Shown one piece after another: positions 37,985 to 46,071 of a stretch of 64,000 bases of DNA. Location of the stretch: NCBI RefSeq assembly GCF_009707545.1, contig NZ_WLYK01000003.1, positions 124,001-188,000 of the forward strand, given 5' to 3'. A program made the position numbers and the translations under genes. Origin of the DNA: Nakamurella alba. GTDB taxonomy: Bacteria > Actinomycetota > Actinomycetes > Mycobacteriales > Nakamurellaceae. The number at the start of each line of letters is the position of its first letter. Position 1 is the first letter of the stretch. The notes under the pieces were generated by a model. It saw only the letters and a list, made by a program, of their open reading frames with translations. It searched no databases and was not told the origin of the DNA.

Positions 37985-39256
37985 ATGACGGCCCCCTACG
38001 CACCGCGCACCGACCGGCCCGGGTCCGTCGTCCCCGACCTGCCGCGCACCGACCCCGCCACCCGGGTCGCCGTCACCCGTCCGCTCGATCCCTCCACCGA
38101 CCTCCTCGCCGTGCTTCCCGCGCCCACCGGCACCGCTGCGTTCGTCGTCGGCGGCGACGGTCTGGTCGGGTGGGGCACCCATGCGGTGCTGCGCACCTCC
38201 GGGCCCGATGCCGCGGCCCGGATCGGCGCCTGGGTCACCCGCACCCTCGGCGCGCTGGAGCACGACAGCGACGTCCCGGGCGCCGGGCCGGTGGCCTTCG
38301 TCTCGCTCGGGTTCGACGACCCGGACACCGCGGTCGCGGTGATCCCGTCCGTGCTGCTCGGCCGCCGCGACGGTGTGGCCTTCCGGACGGTCATCGGCGC
38401 CCCGTCGGTGCGCACCCCGGTCCCGGTCAGCGCACCGGGCCGGATCAGCTGGTCGGACGCCGGGATGTCGGCGGCCGCGTTCACCACCGCGGTGGCCGCC
38501 GCCCGCAGCCGGATCCGCGCCGGCGAGCTCGAAAAAGTGGTGCTCGCACACGATCTCGAGGCGCAGGCGGAGCACCCGATCGACGAGCGACTGCTGCTGC
38601 AGCACCTCGCGGACGCCTACCCGTCGTGTGCGACGTTCGCCGTCGACGGTCTGCTCGGGGCCAGCCCGGAGCTGCTGGTGCGCCGCCGCGGCACCCGTAT
38701 CTCCTCGCGGGTGCTGGCCGGTACCGCCTGGCCGGAGCGCTCCGGCGCCGCCGTCGCGACCGAATTGTTGTCCAGCGCCAAGGATCTCGCCGAGCACCGG
38801 TTCGCCGCGAACTCGGTGGCCGACACGCTGCGCGCCGTCACGGCGGAGCTGGACGTGCCGGCCGGCCCGCGGCCGCTGGCCCTGGCGAACCTGACCCACC
38901 TGGCCACCGACATCACCGGCGTGCTGGCCGACCCGTCGCTGTCGGCCCTGGACGTCGCCTCCCGCCTGCATCCCACCGCCGCGGTCGGTGGCACTCCGAG
39001 AGACGTTGCCCGACAGGTGATCCGGGAGCTGGAGGCGGGCCCGCGCGGCCGGTACGCCGCACCTGTCGGCTGGATCGACGCGGCCGGCGACGGCGACTTC
39101 GCCATCGCGCTGCGCTGCGCGCAGGTGTCCGGGCGGACGGTCCGGCTGTTCGCCGGCTGCGGGGTGGTCGCCGGTTCCGATCCCGAGCACGAGGCCCGCG
39201 AGGCGCAGGTCAAGATGATCCCGGTGCGCGACGCGCTGGAGCGCACCGCCCGCTGA
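37985..39256 (+). CDS. menF: Isochorismate synthase
   Basis: 423 residues from an ATG. The C-terminal chorismate-binding domain (about residues 160-415) contains ELEKVVLAHDL, ASRLHPTAAVGGTP and LFAGCGVVAGSDPEHE, matching the MenF/EntC/DhbC group. It converts chorismate to isochorismate, the first committed menaquinone step; a role in siderophore or salicylate synthesis is less likely beside menD. It is divergent from the DUF3592 gene. TACCCT ten bases before the ATG could be its -10. Confidence 0.88.
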   Translation: MTAPYAPRTDRPGSVVPDLPRTDPATRVAVTRPLDPSTDLLAVLPAPTGTAAFVVGGDGLVGWGTHAVLRTSGPDAAARIGAWVTRTLGALEHDSDVPGAGPVAFVSLGFDDPDTAVAVIPSVLLGRRDGVAFRTVIGAPSVRTPVPVSAPGRISWSDAGMSAAAFTTAVAAARSRIRAGELEKVVLAHDLEAQAEHPIDERLLLQHLADAYPSCATFAVDGLLGASPELLVRRRGTRISSRVLAGTAWPERSGAAVATELLSSAKDLAEHRFAANSVADTLRAVTAELDVPAGPRPLALANLTHLATDITGVLADPSLSALDVASRLHPTAAVGGTPRDVARQVIRELEAGPRGRYAAPVGWIDAAGDGDFAIALRCAQVSGRTVRLFAGCGVVAGSDPEHEAREAQVKMIPVRDALERTAR

Positions 39257-39262
39257 CCGGCC

Positions 39263-39508
39263 CTAGCCGCAGGCGGCCATCACCGACAGGTGGTCGAGGT
39301 TGCCGGAGATGTAGCAGTCACCGTCACTCATGACGGTCACCGTGAGGGTCCTCCCGTCGACGACCAGCGTCTCCACCTTCACCACCGTGGGCCGGGCCGA
39401 CGCCAGGCCGCCCCGCACCCCCGAGGAGACGACGAACAGGATCAGCAGCAGGGCGAACGCCACCGGCCCGCCGACCCGGAGCCATGCCGGCGATCGAGCT
39501 GTCACCAC
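39263..39508 (-). CDS. Small membrane-anchored protein of unknown function
   Basis: 81 residues from a GTG preceded by AGGGGG. One hydrophobic segment (about residues 13-30) is followed by an exported domain of 50 residues with two cysteines (GDCYISG and AACG) that could form a disulfide. I do not recognise the family. It lies 69 bases downstream of menD in the same direction and converges on menF with a 6-base gap, so it may be the last gene of a menD transcript. Confidence 0.5.
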   Translation of the reverse strand: MVTARSPAWLRVGGPVAFALLLILFVVSSGVRGGLASARPTVVKVETLVVDGRTLTVTVMSDGDCYISGNLDHLSVMAACG

Positions 39509-39577
39509 GACACCCCCTGACGCACCGACGGTCCGGCGTCCACCCTCCCACTGCCGGGGCGTCCCGGCAAGACCGGC

Positions 39578-41314
39578 CTACACGTGCACCGAGGCGTGCA
39601 CGGCGGCACGCAGTCTCGCGTACTCGGCGCGCAGATCACTGCGCCCGGTGGGGATCTCCAGCACCCGCAGGCCGGAGGGGGCGGACAGCAGGGCGGCCAG
39701 GTCGGCCGGCTCCTCGATCACGTCGTGCCGCCAGCCGGCGGCCTCGGCGAAGCCGCCGAGGTCGGTGCCGTGCGGGGTGCCGAAGACCCGCTCGAACCGG
39801 CTCGCGTGCCGCTCCTCGCCGGGTTCGAGGGTGTGGAAGATGCCGCCCCCGTTGTTGTGCGACACCACGATCGTCAGGTCCGGGCGCGGCTCGTCCGGCC
39901 CGATCACCAGACCGGTGACGTCGTGCAGGAAGGTCAGGTCGCCCATCAGCGCGACGGTCGGCGACTCCGGGTCGGCCAGCGCGACGCCGACCGCGGTGGA
40001 CACGGTGCCGTCGATCCCGGCCACGCCCCGGTTGGCGATCAACCGCAGGCCGTCCCTCGGCGCTGCTGCAAGGCCGACATCCCGGGGGAGCTGCGAGGAC
40101 CCGAGCACCAGGGTGGCCCCGTCCGGCAGCGCGGCGACCACGTCGGCGGCGAGCCGGGGCGAGCTCGCCAGTTTCCAGCCGGCCAACTCGCCGGCCACGG
40201 CGGCGGCGGCCCGGCGCTGCGCGTCCTGCCAGGTGCGGACGAAGTCGGGCTCCCCGGGGCCGGCGAGCGGGGCGAGCACCGGGGCGACCCGGCGGGCGCG
40301 GCCGGACGGATCGGAGTACCCGGCCTGCGGCGCCAGCACATCGACCTCGACCACCGAGTCGGCCAGCAGCTTCCCGAACTGCCGGAACAGCGTCGGCCGG
40401 CCCAGCACCACCACCCGGTCCGGCAGCGCCGGTTCCAGGAACCCCGGCAGGTCCAGCAGGTGCGCGCCGGCCGACAGCACCGAGGCACCCGCCGCACCGC
40501 CGGCCTCGGAGAGCACCACGTGCCCGAGCGCGGCCAGCGGCCCGGCGGCGGGGTGGGTGAGATCGCCGACGAACAGCACCCTCTCGCCCGGTGCGGGGGC
40601 GTCGATCATCGGCACCCGGCCGGCCGGGACGTCCAGCCCGGACAGCACGTCCTCGGTCGCCTCGGTGGCGATCGACGTCCACGGGCCGTCCGCCCGGCCG
40701 TGCAGGTCCTCCGGCCAGTCGGCGGCCTGGTCCAGGCCGGTACCGGCGGCGGCGTCCGGCAGCAGCGGCGGCACCAGCGGGATGTTCAGCTGGACCGGGC
40801 CGGGCACGCCGACGCCGAGCCCGCGGGAGTGGGCCAGGGCCCGGTCCACCATCGACCGCCAGCCGGCCTGCTGGGCGGGAGCCCGCTGCGGCACCCCGAA
40901 CTCGTGGAAGAAGCGCAGCGACCTGCCGAACACGTCACGCTGGTCGATGACCTGATTGGCTCCCACCTCGCGCAGGTGCGGCGGCCGGTCGGCGGTCAGC
41001 ACCAGCAGCGGCACCCCGCCGTGATGGGCCTCGAGCACCGCCGGCAGCAGGTTCGCCACCGCCGTTCCGGACGTGGTCACGACGGCGGTGGTGCGGCCGG
41101 ACGACCGGGCCAGCCCGACCGCCAGGAACCCGGCGGCCCGCTCGTCGGTCCGCACGTGCAGCCGCAACCGGCCGTCGGTGTCGGCGTCGACCAGGGCCAT
41201 CGACAGCGGTGCGTTGCGGGAGCCCGGGGCGAGCACCACGTCGGTCACCCCGGCGGCGGCCAGCTCGTCGACCAGGACCCGGGCGAGGGCGGTCGACGGG
41301 TTCACACCGCTCAT
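39578..41314 (-). CDS. menD: SEPHCHC synthase (2-succinyl-5-enolpyruvyl-6-hydroxy-3-cyclohexene-1-carboxylate synthase)
   Basis: 578 residues from an ATG preceded by GGGGAG. A thiamine-diphosphate enzyme in three domains. LAPGSRNAPLSMAL and the TPP-activating Glu in VRTDERAAGF are in the PYR domain. The PP domain has ANRGVAGIDGTVSTAVG and a GDLTFLHDVTGL metal-binding block that ends in NNGGGIF. It joins isochorismate with 2-oxoglutarate. It lies between menF on the other strand and menC. The spacing to menC (54 bases) allows co-transcription of menC and menD. Confidence 0.95.
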   Translation of the reverse strand: MSGVNPSTALARVLVDELAAAGVTDVVLAPGSRNAPLSMALVDADTDGRLRLHVRTDERAAGFLAVGLARSSGRTTAVVTTSGTAVANLLPAVLEAHHGGVPLLVLTADRPPHLREVGANQVIDQRDVFGRSLRFFHEFGVPQRAPAQQAGWRSMVDRALAHSRGLGVGVPGPVQLNIPLVPPLLPDAAAGTGLDQAADWPEDLHGRADGPWTSIATEATEDVLSGLDVPAGRVPMIDAPAPGERVLFVGDLTHPAAGPLAALGHVVLSEAGGAAGASVLSAGAHLLDLPGFLEPALPDRVVVLGRPTLFRQFGKLLADSVVEVDVLAPQAGYSDPSGRARRVAPVLAPLAGPGEPDFVRTWQDAQRRAAAAVAGELAGWKLASSPRLAADVVAALPDGATLVLGSSQLPRDVGLAAAPRDGLRLIANRGVAGIDGTVSTAVGVALADPESPTVALMGDLTFLHDVTGLVIGPDEPRPDLTIVVSHNNGGGIFHTLEPGEERHASRFERVFGTPHGTDLGGFAEAAGWRHDVIEEPADLAALLSAPSGLRVLEIPTGRSDLRAEYARLRAAVHASVHV

Positions 41315-41368
41315 TCTGCTCCCCCGCGGACCCCGCTCCGGACCGGCCCGGACCCGGCGCGCGGCAGG

Positions 41369-42352
41369 TCAGCCGGTGAGTAGCAGCGCGGCCACCCGGC
41401 GTAACCGGTCCAGCCACCAGGTCCGCACCTCGTCGTCCGCCGCCCACTGCTCGCGCAGGTCCGGGTCCGGCGCCACCCGCGGTACCGCGAGCGACCCGGC
41501 GTCCGGGTGCACCGCGGACGACGAGACGTCGCCCGTCAGCAGGGATCCGGTGCCCAGTCCGCAGGCGTAGGGCAGGTCCGGCAGGGCGCCGGCCAGTGCC
41601 AGGCCGGCAGCCAGCCCGACCGCGGTGTCGACTGCGGAGGACACCACGGTGGGCAGCCCGGCGGCCTCGGCGATCCGCAGCGCGGCGGTCACCCCGCCCA
41701 GGGGCGCGACCTTCACCACCGCGATGTCGGCGGCGCCGGCCCGGGCCACCGCGAGCGGGTCCCGTTCCCGCCGGATCGACTCGTCGGCCGCGACCGGCAC
41801 GTCGAGCCGCCGGCGCACCGCTGCCAGCTCCTCGATGGTCCGGCACGGCTGCTCGACGTACTCGAGTCCGCCTGCCGCCCGGTCCAGCGCCGGCACCAGG
41901 AGCGCGGCCTCGTCCACGGTCCAGGCGGCGTTGGCGTCCACCCGGATCCGGCCGCCCGGCCCCAGTGCGTCGCGGACCGCCGCCACCCGTTCCAGATCGG
42001 CGCCGGCCGCCGACCCGGGATCGGCCACCTTCACCTTGGCCGTCCGGCAGCCGGAGGCGCGGACCAACGCCACGGCCCGGTCCGGAATGACCACCGGCAC
42101 CGTGGTGTTCACCTCGACCCGGTCGCGCACGGGGTCCGGCCACTGCGTGGTCGCGGCGGCGATCGCCGACCGCAGCCACGGCAGGCAGTCGGCGTCGCCG
42201 TAGTCCCGGAACGGGGCGAACTCGCCCCAGCCCGCCGGGCCGCGCAGCAGCACCGCTTCCCGCACGGTGATACCGCGGAACCGGTCCTTCATCGGGATCG
42301 CCACCACCACCGCCGAGGCCAGCACCTCCGCGACCTCCGCCGGCCCGTTCAT
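41369..42352 (-). CDS. menC: o-Succinylbenzoate synthase
   Basis: 327 residues from the ATG at 42352, which overlaps the upstream gene's stop by ATGA. Enolase superfamily: the KxK pair K106/K108 (AKVKVA), metal ligands D139 (DANAAW), E167 (EQPC) and D190 (ADES), and the second base K214 (VVKVAPLGG). It dehydrates SHCHC to o-succinylbenzoate in menaquinone synthesis. It belongs to the actinobacterial MenC type and is clearly distinct from the second enolase-superfamily protein at 50285-51421. Confidence 0.92.
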   Translation of the reverse strand: MNGPAEVAEVLASAVVVAIPMKDRFRGITVREAVLLRGPAGWGEFAPFRDYGDADCLPWLRSAIAAATTQWPDPVRDRVEVNTTVPVVIPDRAVALVRASGCRTAKVKVADPGSAAGADLERVAAVRDALGPGGRIRVDANAAWTVDEAALLVPALDRAAGGLEYVEQPCRTIEELAAVRRRLDVPVAADESIRRERDPLAVARAGAADIAVVKVAPLGGVTAALRIAEAAGLPTVVSSAVDTAVGLAAGLALAGALPDLPYACGLGTGSLLTGDVSSSAVHPDAGSLAVPRVAPDPDLREQWAADDEVRTWWLDRLRRVAALLLTG

Positions 42353-43446
42353 GGCTCCAGCACCGAGATCTCGTGTGCCGCTTCGGGTGCGCCGAACCGG
42401 AGGGCGTCGGCGGCGAGTTGCTCCGCCGCGCGCAGGTCGGCCTTGCGGAACCGGGTGAACGGCTGCAGCTCGACGGTGGCCCGGGGCCCGCCGGTGCGCA
42501 GCTTCCAGGCGCCGGCCACCATGCCGTCGACCAGCACGGCGCCGCGGACGATGCCGTTCTGCGAGAACACCCGGTCCTTGTACTCCGGCGGCAGGATCCG
42601 GCTGCGGTCGGCGTGTCCGAGCAGGATGTTGTCCCACTCGGCGAGCAGCCGGACCGGGGGCGGTACCGCCGGGTCCGGCCGCGGCGCATCCGGCAGGTCG
42701 AACAGCTCCCGCCCGTCCTCGCCGGTGAAGGCGACGAGCTCGTCCCGGATGCCGGCGACCACCGGTCCGAGCCGGGTCAGTCCGGACCAGTGCTGCACAT
42801 CGCGGACCGTCGCCGGCCCGAAGGCCGCCAGGTACCGCCGGACCAGGTCGCCCGGGCCGCGGTCGTCCGCCGGGTCGGGTCCGACGAACGCCTGCAGGGT
42901 GGTGAGCACCGTGCCGCCGGACATCCCCCACAGCCCTTTCGGCGGCACCTGGACCAGCGGCAGCAGGCACCGGGCCAGGATCATCAGCGCGTCCCGGTCC
43001 CGTTCCGGGAAGACCGCACACAGGTGCTCGCCGAGCGCGGCCGTCGACCGCGGCTCCTGCAAGTAGGACGCGGCGACCGCGGCCACCTCCTCCCGGTCCA
43101 GACCGGTGAGCATGCGGCCGTAGCCGCTGCCCGGGGTCAGTCCCTTGGCCACCGCGGCCTGCACCACCGGCCGGATCCATCGGGCGTCGGCCGTGCTGAA
43201 CAGGTGCACCGTCGAGCGCATCGCCGCGATCCGGACCAGCGACCGGTCCGCGATCAGTGCGGAGATCGCCCCGGTGGTGACGCCCGGGATCCGGGACCAG
43301 ATCCCGAGGTAGGGCGCGGTCGGATGCTGTGCCTGCAGACCCACCAGGTGCTCGACCAGCTGCACCGGCATCACGTCGGCCGGGGCCAGCAGCAGCTGCC
43401 GGGCCAGCAGTGCCCGGTTCAGCGCTCGGGTCCCGAGGACGGCCAT
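42349..43446 (-). CDS. Winged-helix HTH_42 family protein, AlkZ-like DNA glycosylase candidate
   Basis: 365 residues from the ATG at 43446. It belongs to the family annotated as winged helix DNA-binding domain-containing protein (HTH_42, PF06224), which includes AlkZ and YcaQ DNA glycosylases. The catalytic-type QxQ motif is visible as GLQAQHP at residues 37-43 (Q38, Q40), close to the position of Q37/Q39 in Streptomyces sahachiroi AlkZ. AlkZ-like enzymes excise bulky or cross-linked alkylated purines. The domains cover the whole length, as expected. It precedes menC in an overlapping operon, with no obvious link to quinone synthesis. The activity is inferred. Confidence 0.78.
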   Translation of the reverse strand: MAVLGTRALNRALLARQLLLAPADVMPVQLVEHLVGLQAQHPTAPYLGIWSRIPGVTTGAISALIADRSLVRIAAMRSTVHLFSTADARWIRPVVQAAVAKGLTPGSGYGRMLTGLDREEVAAVAASYLQEPRSTAALGEHLCAVFPERDRDALMILARCLLPLVQVPPKGLWGMSGGTVLTTLQAFVGPDPADDRGPGDLVRRYLAAFGPATVRDVQHWSGLTRLGPVVAGIRDELVAFTGEDGRELFDLPDAPRPDPAVPPPVRLLAEWDNILLGHADRSRILPPEYKDRVFSQNGIVRGAVLVDGMVAGAWKLRTGGPRATVELQPFTRFRKADLRAAEQLAADALRFGAPEAAHEISVLEP

Positions 43447-43477
43447 CCCGACATCGTGCCCGACCCGGGCACCCGGC

Positions 43478-43888
43478 TCAGCGACGGCCCGAGACCCACT
43501 GCTCCGACGACGTGTACGCACCCGTGAGCGCCGACGCCACGCAGACCGCACCGATGCCGCCGAAGATGAGCTGCAGCGGGTGCCGGCCCAGCCACCGCGC
43601 CTCGGCGACCTCGAAGCCGATCAGTGCGAGACCGGTGGCGGCGGAGAGCATCCGGACCCGCCGGCCGTGTCGGCACTGCAGCACGGCGACCCCGAGGTGA
43701 CCGCCGCCGGCCACCCCCGCGAGCAGCAGACCCGGCCAGCGCCAGTCCCGGAACCTACTGCCCCGCAACAGCTCCGGATCTATCCTCAGCAGTGATCCGT
43801 CCGGCCGCACGGCCAGCAGGACCCCGCCGGCGACCGCGGACACCCCGGTGAGAGCCTGCAACCCGGCCAGCGCCTGCCACCTGTTCAC
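43478..43888 (-). CDS. Small four-segment membrane protein, unknown function
   Basis: 136 residues from a GTG preceded by GGGGG. Four hydrophobic stretches (about residues 8-27, 50-70, 80-92 and 108-126) fit an inner-membrane protein. I do not recognise the family. It lies 31 bases upstream of the HTH_42 gene and may head the operon that continues into menC and menD. Its start faces the IS element about 100 bases away. Confidence 0.6.
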   Translation of the reverse strand: MNRWQALAGLQALTGVSAVAGGVLLAVRPDGSLLRIDPELLRGSRFRDWRWPGLLLAGVAGGGHLGVAVLQCRHGRRVRMLSAATGLALIGFEVAEARWLGRHPLQLIFGGIGAVCVASALTGAYTSSEQWVSGRR

Positions 43889-43986
43889 ACCCCCATCCTG
43901 ACCGGGGCGCAGGGACAGGACCAGGGACCCAGGTCCCGCCGCCGATGTCCGCAGCGGGACCTGGGTCGGGCCGGGCCGGCACGCCG

Positions 43987-43992
43987 CCTAGG
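43987..43992. repeat. Left 6-bp target-site duplication CCTAGG of the IS481-family element
   Basis: CCTAGG here and again at 45123-45128 flank the element exactly. The NCTAGN form is the preferred target of several IS481-family elements. Confidence 0.8.
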
Positions 43993-45122
43993 GCTTGCTG
44001 ATCACGGGTCGAGGTGACACCTCGCTGAGTTGGGTGGGGTCACGGGTGGGAGCCTTCGGTTGCTTCGGTGACCAGAAGGAGACCACCCGTGACCCCAGAT
44101 CAGATCATCGCGCATCGGCGTGCACACGTCATCTCCCAGGCCGCGAAGGTGGGTGTGTCGGCGGCCTGCCGGGCGGCCGGGGTGTCCCGCACGGCCTACT
44201 ACCGGTGGGTCAAGGCCGCGGCCCGGTACGGGTCGGCGGCGCTGGTGCCCAAGCGGCGCCGGCCACCGGTGATGCCCACCGCGATGAGCGCGCAGGAGGT
44301 GTCGGCGATCCTTGCGGTCGCGGTCGCTCACCCGACTCTGGGTGCGCGACAGTTGTTGCGTCACCTGGCCAAGCATGATGTTCACCGGTCAGCGTCCGGG
44401 GTGCAGAAGGTACTGGTGCGGCACCAGCTGGGCCGCCGTGCGCAGCGGCTGGCCGCGTTGGCCTCGCTCACCGCCGCCGACACCGGCCAGCTCACCGACG
44501 CCGCGATGGCGGGGCCGTTCGGGTTCTGCCAGGCCGCGTCGGTAGCCGGGCAGAACGTGTCGATGGACACCTTCTACGTCGGCAAGCTCAAAGGCGTGGG
44601 CACGATCTGGCAGTTCACCGCGGTCGACGTCGCGACCCGATGGGCGATCGTGGCGTTGATCGTCGGGGACAAGACCGCCGCCGGCGCGGCCCGGTTCCTC
44701 GATCACGTCCGGGCCGAGTTCGGCCGACTCGGCGTCCCGGTCACCGGGGTCCTCACCGACAACGGTCCGGAGTTCGTCGGACGCGACTTCACAAGCCACC
44801 TCGGTGATCTCGGCATCGCGCACCACCGGATCCCGCCGCGCAGCCCGAACCACAACGCGGTCTGCGAGCGGTTCCAGGGCACCCTGCTGCACGAGTTCTA
44901 CCGGCCGTTCTTCTACCGCGCCCGCATCGACCGCATCGCCGATCTGCAGACCGGCCTGGCCGCCGCGATCACCGACTACAACCACCACCGCCCGAACAAC
45001 GGCGCCTACATGGCCGGCCGCACCCCCCGGCAACTGCTCAACGAGAAGCGACCGGCACAATCAGCCGCGTAAACAGCAGCCGCAGAGCGGCCACCTGTCA
45101 CCTCCACCCGTGATCAGCAAGG
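43993..45122 (+). mobile_element. Intact IS481-family insertion sequence, 1130 bp
   Basis: Terminal inverted repeats of 27 bp (43993-44019 and 45096-45122) match at 25 positions; the shared inner part is TTGCTGATCACGGGT followed by a mismatch and GAGGTGACA. They bound a single transposase gene. Both ends are flanked by the 6-bp duplication CCTAGG, so the insertion is recent and undecayed. The element lies in the short gap between a membrane-protein gene (minus) and menB (plus) and reads toward menB. A GAGGTGACACCTC palindrome sits just inside the left end (44011-44023). Confidence 0.93.
44089..45072 (+). CDS. IS481-family DDE transposase
   Basis: 327 residues from the GTG at 44089, which is preceded by AGAAGGAG; an upstream in-frame GTG at 44068 has no such site. 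An N-terminal helix-turn-helix (VSAACRAAGVSRTAYYRWV, residues 23-41) precedes an rve integrase core. The catalytic triad is D160 (SMDTFYV), D224 (LTDNGPEF) and E260 (CERFQGT), with exactly 35 residues between the second Asp and Glu. The C terminus HHRPNNGAYMAGRTP is typical of the family. The frame is intact, so the enzyme is probably active. Confidence 0.94.
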   Translation: MTPDQIIAHRRAHVISQAAKVGVSAACRAAGVSRTAYYRWVKAAARYGSAALVPKRRRPPVMPTAMSAQEVSAILAVAVAHPTLGARQLLRHLAKHDVHRSASGVQKVLVRHQLGRRAQRLAALASLTAADTGQLTDAAMAGPFGFCQAASVAGQNVSMDTFYVGKLKGVGTIWQFTAVDVATRWAIVALIVGDKTAAGAARFLDHVRAEFGRLGVPVTGVLTDNGPEFVGRDFTSHLGDLGIAHHRIPPRSPNHNAVCERFQGTLLHEFYRPFFYRARIDRIADLQTGLAAAITDYNHHRPNNGAYMAGRTPRQLLNEKRPAQSAA

Positions 45123-45128
45123 CCTAGG
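45123..45128. repeat. Right 6-bp target-site duplication CCTAGG
   Basis: Second copy of the duplication. Its last four bases (TAGG) are also the first four of the TAGGGT hexamer ahead of menB, so the target site lay inside a probable promoter element. Confidence 0.8.
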
Positions 45129-45130
45129 GT
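45125..45130 (+). promoter_or_regulatory. -10 hexamer TAGGGT of menB, rebuilt at the IS junction
   Basis: TAGGGT is followed by seven bases and the menB ATG, a leaderless layout. The IS inserted within the hexamer, but the duplicated CCTAGG restores it on the right side. The original -35 side is now 1.1 kb away, replaced by the right end of the element. Confidence 0.45.
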
Positions 45131-45137
45131 GAGGTCC

Positions 45138-46070
45138 ATGGCGACGCAGGCGGTCAGTGCCCTCTTCGACCCGCGGCAGTGGCGCGAGGTGGACGGGTTC
45201 ACCGATCTCACCGACGTCACCTACCACCGGCGGATCGACCCGGACACCGGCGCCGACCTGCCGACCGTCCGGGTGGCCTTCGACCGGCCGGAGGTGCGCA
45301 ACGCCTTCCGCCCGCGCACCGTCGACCAGCTCTACGCCGCACTCGAGCACGCCCGGACCACCAGCTCGGTGGGGTGCGTGCTGCTCACCGGCAACGGCCC
45401 GTCACCGAAGGACGGCGGCTGGGCGTTCTGCTCCGGCGGCGACCAGCGGATCCGCGGCCGGGACGGCTACCGCTACGCCTCCGGCGAGTCCTCGGAGTCG
45501 TGGGACCCGGGACGGGCCGGCCGGCTGCACATCCTGGAGGTGCAGCGGCTGATCCGGTTCATGCCCAAGGTGGTGATCGCCGTGGTCCCGGGATGGGCCG
45601 CCGGCGGCGGCCACTCCCTGCACGTCACCTGCGATCTCACCCTGGCCAGCGCCGAGCACGCCCGGTTCAAGCAGACCGACGCCGACGTCGGGTCCTTCGA
45701 CGCCGGGTACGGCTCGGCGTACCTGGCCCGGATGGTCGGGCAGAAGTTCGCCCGCGAGATCTTCTTCCTGGGCGACGAGTACGACGCGGAGACGATGCAC
45801 CGGATGGGCGCCGTCAACGCCGTGGTGCCGCATGCCGACCTGGAAACCGTTGCGCTGCAATGGGCATCGAAGATCACGGCGAAATCGCCCACGGCGCAAC
45901 GGATGTTGAAGTACGCGTTCAACCTGCCGGACGACGGGCTGGTCGGGCAGCAGCTCTTCGCCGGCGAGGCGACCCGGCTCGCCTACGGCACCGACGAGGC
46001 CGTCGAGGGCCGGGACTCGTTCCTGGAGAAGCGATCCGCCGACTTCTCCGGGTATCCCTGGGCGTACTGA
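45138..46070 (+). CDS. menB: 1,4-Dihydroxy-2-naphthoyl-CoA synthase
   Basis: 310 residues from the ATG at 45138. A crotonase-fold enzyme with the MenB signatures CSGGDQRIRGRDGY, GWAAGGGHSLHVTCDLT and DADVGSFDAGYGS (oxyanion hole and catalytic Asp/Tyr region) and the C-terminal FSGYPWAY. It closes the second ring of the naphthoquinone from o-succinylbenzoyl-CoA. It forms an operon with menE, whose start is one base after the menB stop. An IS481-family element ends 15 bases upstream, so its expression may be altered from the ancestral state. Confidence 0.95.
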   Translation: MATQAVSALFDPRQWREVDGFTDLTDVTYHRRIDPDTGADLPTVRVAFDRPEVRNAFRPRTVDQLYAALEHARTTSSVGCVLLTGNGPSPKDGGWAFCSGGDQRIRGRDGYRYASGESSESWDPGRAGRLHILEVQRLIRFMPKVVIAVVPGWAAGGGHSLHVTCDLTLASAEHARFKQTDADVGSFDAGYGSAYLARMVGQKFAREIFFLGDEYDAETMHRMGAVNAVVPHADLETVALQWASKITAKSPTAQRMLKYAFNLPDDGLVGQQLFAGEATRLAYGTDEAVEGRDSFLEKRSADFSGYPWAY

Positions 46071-46071
46071 G

